Position numbers and translations under genes: made by a program. From Bryobacterales bacterium (GTDB lineage Bacteria > Acidobacteriota > Terriglobia > Bryobacterales > Bryobacteraceae): a DNA stretch of 5,990 nt. The notes beneath the pieces were generated by a model, which was not told the DNA's origin, did no database searches, and worked only from the letters and a program-made list of their open reading frames with translations. This document shows positions 1 through 5,990 of the stretch, piece by piece (position 1 is the first letter of the stretch; each line of letters opens with the position of its first letter). The stretch covers positions 1 to 5,990 of the forward strand of contig JALOKO010000259.1 of the NCBI GenBank assembly GCA_025456495.1. The letters are read 5' to 3'.

Positions 1-327
1 AAACCGGTAGGCGCCAAAAAGCTGTTGGCGATCGCGGTTGGCGGTGAGGGGTGCGAAGGCGGGCGGAGGAGGGAAGTTTGGGCCCTCCATCCCGGGCTGA
101 TCGTCGCGCACCAGGCCGAAGCCCAGCAGCATGGCCTGGCCATAGGTCCGGTTGCCCACCACACCGTCCGCATCCAGCCGGTGCTTCTGTTGGAAGGCGA
201 TGGTGGCCTGGTGGGTGAGTTGGCCGAACTGCCCATCCGCGTGTCCCGCCGCGAAGCCCTGGCCCAACAGGAAGGTTTGCCAGCGGCGCACCGCCGCTCC
301 GCTTGAGCCCACTCGAATCGTCTGCAT
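1..327 (-). CDS. Peptidoglycan-binding domain protein, N-terminal part (runs off left edge)
   Basis: The minus strand is open from an ATG at 327-325 to the window edge, giving 109 residues without a stop. Residues 5-68 match the peptidoglycan_binding_1 repeat pattern (PF01471 type): VGSSGAAVRRWQ, then DGQFGQLTHQATIAFQ, then LDADGVVGNRT, with the family's spaced G/V/Q, FG..T, FQ and DG..G..T positions. Such domains tether secreted hydrolases or related enzymes to murein. There is no obvious signal peptide at this start. The segment after the domain is proline-rich (FPPPP, residues 85-89) and then reads LFGAYRF at the edge. From memory this layout resembles proteins that go on into an M15-type D-Ala-D-Ala carboxypeptidase domain, but that part is not in the window. 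The start is well fixed: an in-frame TAG lies four codons upstream (339-337). AGGA 7 nt before the ATG could be a ribosome binding site. The gene is transcribed away from secA. Confidence 0.8.
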   Translation of the reverse strand, partial: MQTIRVGSSGAAVRRWQTFLLGQGFAAGHADGQFGQLTHQATIAFQQKHRLDADGVVGNRTYGQAMLLGFGLVRDDQPGMEGPNFPPPPAFAPLTANRDRQQLFGAYRF

Positions 328-501
328 CCGCTCATCCTACCAGCACCGCAATGCGGTTTTCGTTCCGCCGTCGCGAGAGGGCCACAGGTGGCGATGTGGG
401 CCGGGCCGTACTGCGCTGCCAGTAACGGTTCCAGTTACGAGGACGTCCATTGAACGTGGGAGTGATCCCGCACTGGGCTAAACTAGTAGCGTAGCCTTCC
501 T
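328..501. promoter_or_regulatory. Divergent intergenic region between the peptidoglycan-binding gene and secA
   Basis: This 174-bp gap must carry the starts of both divergent genes. Short inverted repeats are visible: CCGCA-A-TGCGG (346-356), GCCAC-AG-GTGGC (381-392), GTAAC-7 nt-GTTAC (422-438) and an imperfect GTGGGA/TCCCgCAC (456-473). On the minus strand TGGTAGGAT (-10-like TAGGAT at 339-334 with an extended TGn) ends only 6 nt before the ATG at 327, so that transcript could be leaderless. The same bases can equally be read as an AGGA ribosome binding site. None of these can be assigned to a known regulator from sequence alone. Confidence 0.35.
479..484 (+). promoter_or_regulatory. Possible -10 element for secA
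   Basis: TAAACT (4 of 6 against TATAAT) sits 17 bp before the secA ATG. The hexamer 17 bp upstream, GTGGGA, is a poor -35. TTGAAC at 450-455 is a better -35, but its 23-bp spacing is too long. If the -10 is real, transcription starts near 491 and leaves a leader of about 11 nt. This agrees with the lack of a Shine-Dalgarno sequence in the pyrimidine-rich GCCTTCCT just before the ATG. Confidence 0.3.
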
Positions 502-3312
<2,811 letters not shown>

Positions 3313-3380
3313 GGGCCATTGGGGCCATGGCGCTTCGTCCACCCATACTCGGCAGCGGTAAAGCAGGTTGAGAAATCCAC

Positions 3381-4409
3381 ATGATGCGTTCCCCACGGAT
3401 ATACCGAATGCCCGATGGCATCCTGCGCACGCTGGGCCTTTTGCTGGTGCTGGCGACAACGTCCCTGGCTGCGATTTGGACAGACCGCCTGGGCGACTTT
3501 GAGCGAAGCAGCGCGGAGCCCTTCACCCTGAAAAATGCCACGCTCGCCGAAGAGTATGGGTTTGAGCAGGGCGAGTCAGCCGCGTACAAAGCGGGCGGCC
3601 GGACCTTTCGCGCGCGTGCCTATCAGATGGCCGATACCACTGGAGCCGTGGCCATGTATCAGTACCTCCTGCCGGAGGGAGCGCAGCAGGCCGAGTACGA
3701 ACGCCAGGCAATTGCTGAGAGCTTCGACATGTCGGCATCACAGTGGGATTCCACGGTGCTGGTGCAGTTCCTCAACTACGTCATGGTGTTTGAGGGGGAT
3801 CGGCCAACCTGGGAGGTGCTGAAGGCCTTTCTTGGGTACGCGCCGAAGCTGGGCAGTTCCACCCGACCGCCGCTCACCAGCTATCTGCCATCCAACCTGC
3901 TGGTGAACGGGTCACAACGCTACATCCTGGGCCCGGAATCGTTGTCGCTGTTTCTCCCCGAGGTGCCCTCTGGAATTGCTGCGTTCAGCCTGGGTGCCGA
4001 GGCCCAGGTGGCGCGTTATCGCGACCAGCAAAGCACACTGAAGTTGGCCATCGTTTCCTATCCCACCCCTCAAATGGCGCGGAAGAAACTGGAGGAATAC
4101 CAGGAGCTTCCAAGCTTGCTGGCCAAGCGTGAAGGCTCCATGATTGTTGCTTGTACAAATGTAGAAGATAGAGATCTCGCGGAGCGGGTACTGTCCCAGG
4201 TCCGATATCGGGCTGCGGTCACCGTGAACCAGACGACGAAGTCAGAGGCGCAAGTGTTGCGCGATCTGATTATCAATATCATCATCCTGGCCGCTGTCTT
4301 GTGCGGCCTCGCCTTGCTTGCCGGCACCATGTTCGGCGGTCTTCGCTTTCTGCGGAGGCGTGCCGCCGGGGAAGACGACCAGACCTTTGTGAGTCTCCAC
4401 ATCGACTGA
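3381..4409 (+). CDS. Signal-peptide-bearing, C-terminally anchored envelope protein (DUF6599-like), function unknown
   Basis: Function not recognised. The 342-residue product starts with an arginine-containing n-region (residues 1-16), then a hydrophobic stretch LGLLLVLATTSLAA (18-31), consistent with a signal peptide ending near residue 31. Residues about 32-292 form a soluble, probably periplasmic domain, with EEYGFEQGE (57-65), LTSYLPSNLLVNGSQRYILG (165-184) and SYPTPQMARKKLEEY (226-240) as the most distinctive stretches. A single membrane helix follows at about 295-320, then FLRRR (323-327) as a positive-inside stop and a roughly 15-residue acidic tail. The topology would be outside domain, one helix, short cytoplasmic tail. 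From memory the pattern fits an acidobacterial family called DUF6599, found there as hypothetical proteins. The gap to secA is only 68 bp and contains no terminator hairpin, so co-transcription is likely. Start: ATG at 3381 with weak GAGAAA at 3370-3375. ATG at 3384 is equally possible, while ATG at 3408 would lose most n-region arginines. Confidence 0.85.
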   Translation: MMRSPRIYRMPDGILRTLGLLLVLATTSLAAIWTDRLGDFERSSAEPFTLKNATLAEEYGFEQGESAAYKAGGRTFRARAYQMADTTGAVAMYQYLLPEGAQQAEYERQAIAESFDMSASQWDSTVLVQFLNYVMVFEGDRPTWEVLKAFLGYAPKLGSSTRPPLTSYLPSNLLVNGSQRYILGPESLSLFLPEVPSGIAAFSLGAEAQVARYRDQQSTLKLAIVSYPTPQMARKKLEEYQELPSLLAKREGSMIVACTNVEDRDLAERVLSQVRYRAAVTVNQTTKSEAQVLRDLIINIIILAAVLCGLALLAGTMFGGLRFLRRRAAGEDDQTFVSLHID

Positions 4410-4429
4410 GTGAATTTTTTTTCCGTCAG

Positions 4430-4444
4430 CGAAGGCTGCCTTCG
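4430..4444 (+). terminator. Weak hairpin after the DUF6599-like gene, possible terminator
   Basis: CGAAGG-CTG-CCTTCG is a perfect 6-bp stem with a 3-nt loop, 20 nt past the stop codon. The T8 run lies upstream of it (4415-4422) rather than directly after the stem. The next T-rich stretch starts about 12 nt downstream (GTTGTTTTATTT). It is therefore not a canonical intrinsic terminator, but it is the only candidate for ending the secA transcript before the next promoter. Confidence 0.25.
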
Positions 4445-4463
4445 TCTCGAACTCAAGTTGTTT

Positions 4464-4478
4464 TATTTCTGAGAAATA
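4464..4478. repeat. AT-rich perfect inverted repeat
   Basis: TATTTC-TGA-GAAATA is a perfect 6-bp inverted repeat around a 3-nt centre, about 80 bp upstream of the promoter at 4558. It could be an operator half-site pair or a small hairpin. A related ATTTC-C-GAAAT lies at 5881-5891. No function can be assigned. Confidence 0.3.
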
Positions 4479-4557
4479 CCCTAGACGTCCCGTCGATTGG
4501 GGGGACTCGAAGCGCCAGGATTCGCTGCATTCGTAAAATTCTACAAATGTAAATCAC

Positions 4558-4586
4558 TTGACTTCATTCGTAGCCGATCATAAGAT
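4558..4586 (+). promoter_or_regulatory. Sigma70-type promoter for the candidate small RNA
   Basis: TTGACT (5 of 6 to TTGACA) at 4558-4563, a spacer of exactly 17 bp, and TAAGAT (4 of 6 to TATAAT) at 4581-4586 make the best complete promoter in the window. The predicted start is near A4593. The octamer CATTCGTA occurs inside the spacer (4565-4572) and again upstream at 4528-4535, 37 bp apart, a possible regulator-binding direct repeat. No start codon with a sensible frame follows before the terminator at 4667. Confidence 0.6.
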
Positions 4587-4592
4587 CCAACC

Positions 4593-4714
4593 AAAGGGTT
4601 TTGACGGTCTGAACTGTTCGTCGAAGCCGATTCTCCCAAAACGAATACCAGCGATGGTAAGTGTGTAGCGGGAGGTTCCTTCCGAAGACGAAGGAGCCTC
4701 CCGCTTTCGTTTTT
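4593..4714 (+). ncRNA. Candidate small RNA (~122 nt) or attenuated leader of rnj
   Basis: The segment runs from the predicted start of the promoter at 4558-4586 to the U tail of a strong intrinsic terminator. It folds by eye into two hairpins. The first is GGTTTTGACG (4597-4606) with CGTCGAAGCC (4619-4628), ten consecutive pairs including two G-U, around a 12-nt loop. A ~38-nt linker (4629-4666) follows, probably single-stranded and carrying TTCTCCC (4631-4637), and then the terminator stem. CTCCC (4633-4637) can pair with GGGAG (4670-4674) in the terminator's 5' arm, or with Shine-Dalgarno-like sequences in other RNAs. The only ATG near the terminator opens a 4-codon frame (4654-4668) with no ribosome binding site. 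It does not resemble 6S, SRP, tmRNA, 5S or tRNA. An attenuator for the downstream RNase J gene, 143 nt beyond the terminator, is the main alternative. Confidence 0.5.
4667..4714 (+). terminator. Strong rho-independent terminator
   Basis: The arms AGCGGGAGGTTCCTTC (4667-4682) and GAAGGAGCCTCCCGCT (4690-4705) pair over 16 bp with a single G-U wobble around the 7-nt loop CGAAGAC. They are followed by TTCGTTTTT (4706-4714). The T tract exists only on the plus-strand side, so it terminates rightward transcription, either from the promoter at 4558 or as read-through from the secA transcript. Confidence 0.88.
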
Positions 4715-4838
4715 GCTGGCCTGCGGAAACTTTTTTTCTCCCACAAGGTTTCATTGGAATCAGTCACTTAGCGTTTGCTGACGAACCCTGTTCGCGCATC
4801 CGGACGCAGGATTAGGGGCAGCGGGGGCTGACATTCCC

Positions 4839-4844
4839 TATAAT
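4839..4844 (+). promoter_or_regulatory. Perfect -10 hexamer for the RNase J-like gene
   Basis: TATAAT lies 13 bp before the ATG at 4858. The best -35 at usable spacing is GGGGCA (4815-4820, 18-bp spacer, 3 of 6), which is weak. Transcription would start near 4851, leaving about 7 nt of leader, so GAGA at 4847-4850 would be outside the mRNA. The gene would then be translated nearly leaderless. Confidence 0.5.
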
Positions 4845-4857
4845 CAGAGATTCAAGC

Positions 4858-5832
4858 ATGCCAGACGCAAAGCTTCAGGTGATCCCCCTCGGCGGGTTGG
4901 GTGAGTTCGGGATGAACTGCACCGTACTCCGTTACGGCGATGACATCCTCGTGATCGACGCCGGGATGATGTTCCCCGAAGACGAAATGTTCGGCGTGGA
5001 CATCGTCGCCCCGGACTTCAAGTTTCTTCGGCAAAATCAACAGCATGTGCGGGGCGTCGTGCTTACCCACGGGCACGAGGACCACATCGGCGGGATGCCG
5101 TTCCTGCTGTCCAAACTCAACGTTCCCGTGTACGGCACTCCTCTCACCTTGTCCATGGTGGAACGACGCCTCGAGGAGCACGGCCTTGCGGACCGGGCGG
5201 ATCTGAATGAGGTCACGGCCGGGGATCGCCTGGAGTTGGGGCCTTTCCAGATAGAATTCATCCACGTCACCCATTCCATCCCCAGCGCGGTTGCCCTGGC
5301 CATTACCACGCCGCTGGGCGTGATCATCCACTCCGGCGACTTCAAGGTCGATCCCACCCCCCCGGACGGAATTCCCTTCGACCTGCATACGTTTGCGGAG
5401 TACGGCAAAAAGGGTGTCCTTCTACTGTTGTCGGATTCTACGAACTCTGATCGTGCGGGCTACTCCGAAAGCGAAGTGGCAGTGCTGCCCCGCTTTGAAG
5501 AAATCTTCCATCGGGCGACAGGAAGAGTGATTGTTTCATGCTTCAGTTCCTCGGTCCATCGAGTGCAGAGCGTGCTGCGCCTGGCCCGGCAGGCCAAGCG
5601 GAAGGTTGCGTTCCTGGGTCGTAGCCTGAACAACGTTCTGGAGATTGCGCACGGCCATGGGTTGCTTGAAATTCCCGATGGTTATCAGTTCCATGGTCAG
5701 AGTGTCCATTTCCCAGCCCTAGTTGCACTCGATGGTGAAGGGAAAGAGATGTTTCGGTATGTCGGGAAGAGCAATCGGGATCGAATGTCGGTCGATGACT
5801 TTACTTCAAAGCTAGCAGCGATGAAGAAATGA
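4858..5832 (+). CDS. rnj: Ribonuclease J, truncated in the beta-CASP domain and fused to an unrelated tail
   Basis: RNase J is a cytoplasmic metallo-beta-lactamase/beta-CASP ribonuclease (5'-exo- and endonuclease) for mRNA decay and RNA maturation. The first ~275 of 324 residues are typical: VIPLGGLGEFGMN (8-20), VIDAGMMFPED (32-42), zinc motif HGHEDH (71-76), VTHSIP (137-142, H139), HSGDFKVDPTP (158-168, D161), DSTN (193-196), start of the beta-CASP domain with SCFSSSVHR (227-235) and VAFLGRS (250-256). Similarity ends at LEIPDG (270-275). Complete family members have about 550 residues. Missing here are the second half of beta-CASP with its GSQGEP-type segment, the last zinc-ligand histidine and the C-terminal domain. 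No other frame downstream continues the family. The tail (276-324) is thioredoxin-like. The product is expected to be inactive as an RNase J, although the frame itself is intact. The ATG at 4858 gives the family N-terminus. It is either a real gene breakage or an assembly chimera. Confidence 0.85.
   Translation: MPDAKLQVIPLGGLGEFGMNCTVLRYGDDILVIDAGMMFPEDEMFGVDIVAPDFKFLRQNQQHVRGVVLTHGHEDHIGGMPFLLSKLNVPVYGTPLTLSMVERRLEEHGLADRADLNEVTAGDRLELGPFQIEFIHVTHSIPSAVALAITTPLGVIIHSGDFKVDPTPPDGIPFDLHTFAEYGKKGVLLLLSDSTNSDRAGYSESEVAVLPRFEEIFHRATGRVIVSCFSSSVHRVQSVLRLARQAKRKVAFLGRSLNNVLEIAHGHGLLEIPDGYQFHGQSVHFPALVALDGEGKEMFRYVGKSNRDRMSVDDFTSKLAAMKK
5683..5832 (+). other. Thioredoxin-fold-like C-terminal fragment joined in frame to RNase J
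   Basis: Residues 276-324 of the chimeric frame do not belong to RNase J. HFPALVALDGEGKEMFRYVG (284-303) matches the thioredoxin-fold pattern of a cis-proline, a beta strand, a D-G-K turn, a second strand and a conserved glycine. It is followed by a charged C-terminal helix ending KLAAMKK. The CxxC active site and N-terminal half of such a fold are absent, so this is the last third of a protein. GC content here is about 48% against about 57-60% upstream, which suggests a different origin. The breakpoint lies near 5680-5690. No insertion-sequence end is visible at the join. The thioredoxin assignment is by pattern only. Confidence 0.55.
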
Positions 5833-5900
5833 TTAGGAAGAATGATTGGAAAGTCCGTCTTGCGGTTTGATTATCCATGGATTTCCGAAATTGCGGATTG

Positions 5901-5929
5901 TTGTTTCGTTACAATGTTGTGCTTACAAT
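5901..5929 (+). promoter_or_regulatory. Possible promoter in the AT-rich right end
   Basis: TTGTTT (5901-5906), a 17-bp spacer and TACAAT (5924-5929, 5 of 6 to TATAAT) form a plausible sigma70-type promoter pointing off the right edge. A second TACAAT at 5910-5915 lacks a -35. In AT-rich DNA such matches arise by chance more easily, so support is modest. Confidence 0.3.
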
Positions 5930-5967
5930 CCATGCCCGATCATTGACCGAGTCTAACTGCACAACAT
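5914..5967. repeat. 9-bp perfect inverted repeat
   Basis: ATGTTGTGC (5914-5922) and GCACAACAT (5959-5967) are exact reverse complements separated by 36 bp. The left arm overlaps the spacer of the possible promoter at 5901-5929 and the right arm ends 11 bp before a possible ATG at 5979. It could be a paired operator, the base of an RNA stem or chance. A rough estimate gives a few percent probability for a 9-bp match within a stretch this size. Confidence 0.4.
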
Positions 5968-5990
5968 GAAAATACGGAATGGCTGATTCT

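Larger units (their letters stand above)
4410..4857. other. 448-bp intergenic region without a supported protein gene
   Basis: No reading frame here looks protein-like on either strand, and GC content drops to around half. It holds, in order: a T8 run (4415-4422), a small hairpin (4430-4444), an AT-rich palindrome (4464-4478), GTCCC/GGGAC (4487-4506), a consensus-like promoter (4558-4586), a two-hairpin candidate RNA ending in a strong terminator (4593-4714), a T7 run (4731-4737), CGAAC-cct-GTTCG (4782-4794) and a perfect -10 hexamer (4839-4844) next to the RNase J start. Confidence 0.7.

Noticed and set aside
25..481. Plus-strand open frames over the left edge
   Set aside because: They overlap the minus-strand peptidoglycan-binding gene, whose translation shows a clear domain pattern, while these translations are arginine- and alanine-rich without motifs.
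4415..4444. T8 run plus CGAAGG/CCTTCG hairpin as a firm terminator for either strand
   Set aside because: The T run precedes the hairpin on the plus strand and would be an A run after it on the minus strand, so neither orientation gives the hairpin-then-U order. It is kept only as a weak candidate.
4654..4668. Four-codon frame ATG GTA AGT GTG TAG just before the terminator, as a leader peptide
   Set aside because: There is no Shine-Dalgarno sequence before it and no run of a regulatory amino acid. It is too short to judge, although its stop does overlap the terminator stem.
4541..4767. Two minus-strand frames of 67 codons across the intergenic region
   Set aside because: Both run through the terminator stem and promoter on the opposite strand and show no protein-like pattern or ribosome binding site.
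5979..5990. ATG GCT GAT TCT at the right edge as the start of a new gene
   Set aside because: Only four codons are visible and GGA lies too close to the ATG to be a normal ribosome binding site. An upstream ATG at 5966 closes after six codons. It may be real but cannot be supported.
5683..5990. Frameshift as the reason RNase J similarity stops
   Set aside because: The other two frames after 5685 hit stops quickly and contain no RNase J motif, and the in-frame tail itself looks like part of another protein. A base error does not explain the break.

Overview
The window looks like bacterial chromosome of a Gram-negative type, most plausibly a member of the Acidobacteriota. Three things point there: the N-terminal sequence style of the RNase J-like protein (for example SCFSSSVHR), a secreted single-pass membrane protein resembling an acidobacterial family I recall as DUF6599, and start codons without convincing Shine-Dalgarno sequences. 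This taxonomic call rests on remembered family resemblance, not on a search.

Layout. Positions 1-327 (minus strand) hold the first 109 codons of a peptidoglycan-binding-domain protein that runs off the left edge. A 174-bp divergent intergenic region separates it from secA (502-3312, plus), a complete 936-residue preprotein translocase ATPase with intact motor motifs and a C-terminal zinc-binding tail. Some 68 bp later, with no terminator between them, lies a 342-residue protein (3381-4409) with a predicted signal peptide, a large extracytoplasmic domain and a C-terminal membrane anchor. It is probably co-transcribed with secA. Positions 4410-4857 are non-coding on my reading. They contain a consensus-like promoter (4558-4586) with a 17-bp spacer, followed about 120 nt later by a strong intrinsic terminator (4667-4714). 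This is a candidate small RNA, or an attenuated leader of the next gene. A perfect TATAAT lies 13 bp before the ATG of the last gene.

The last gene (4858-5832) begins as a clear ribonuclease J with an intact metallo-beta-lactamase HxHxDH motif. After about residue 275 of 324 the similarity stops inside the beta-CASP domain. The remaining ~49 residues instead resemble the C-terminal third of a thioredoxin-fold protein. GC content falls from roughly 57-60% to about 48% and then about 41% across this junction. It is therefore either a real rearrangement that broke rnj, or an artificial join in the assembly. The last 158 bp are AT-rich, with a possible promoter and a 9-bp inverted repeat but no gene that can be supported.

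Functionally, secA and its downstream partner would concern protein export and the envelope, the left-edge gene concerns the cell wall, and rnj concerns RNA turnover. I see no defence system, CRISPR array, insertion sequence, tRNA or rRNA. The most notable items are the RNase J/thioredoxin-like chimera and the candidate small RNA.
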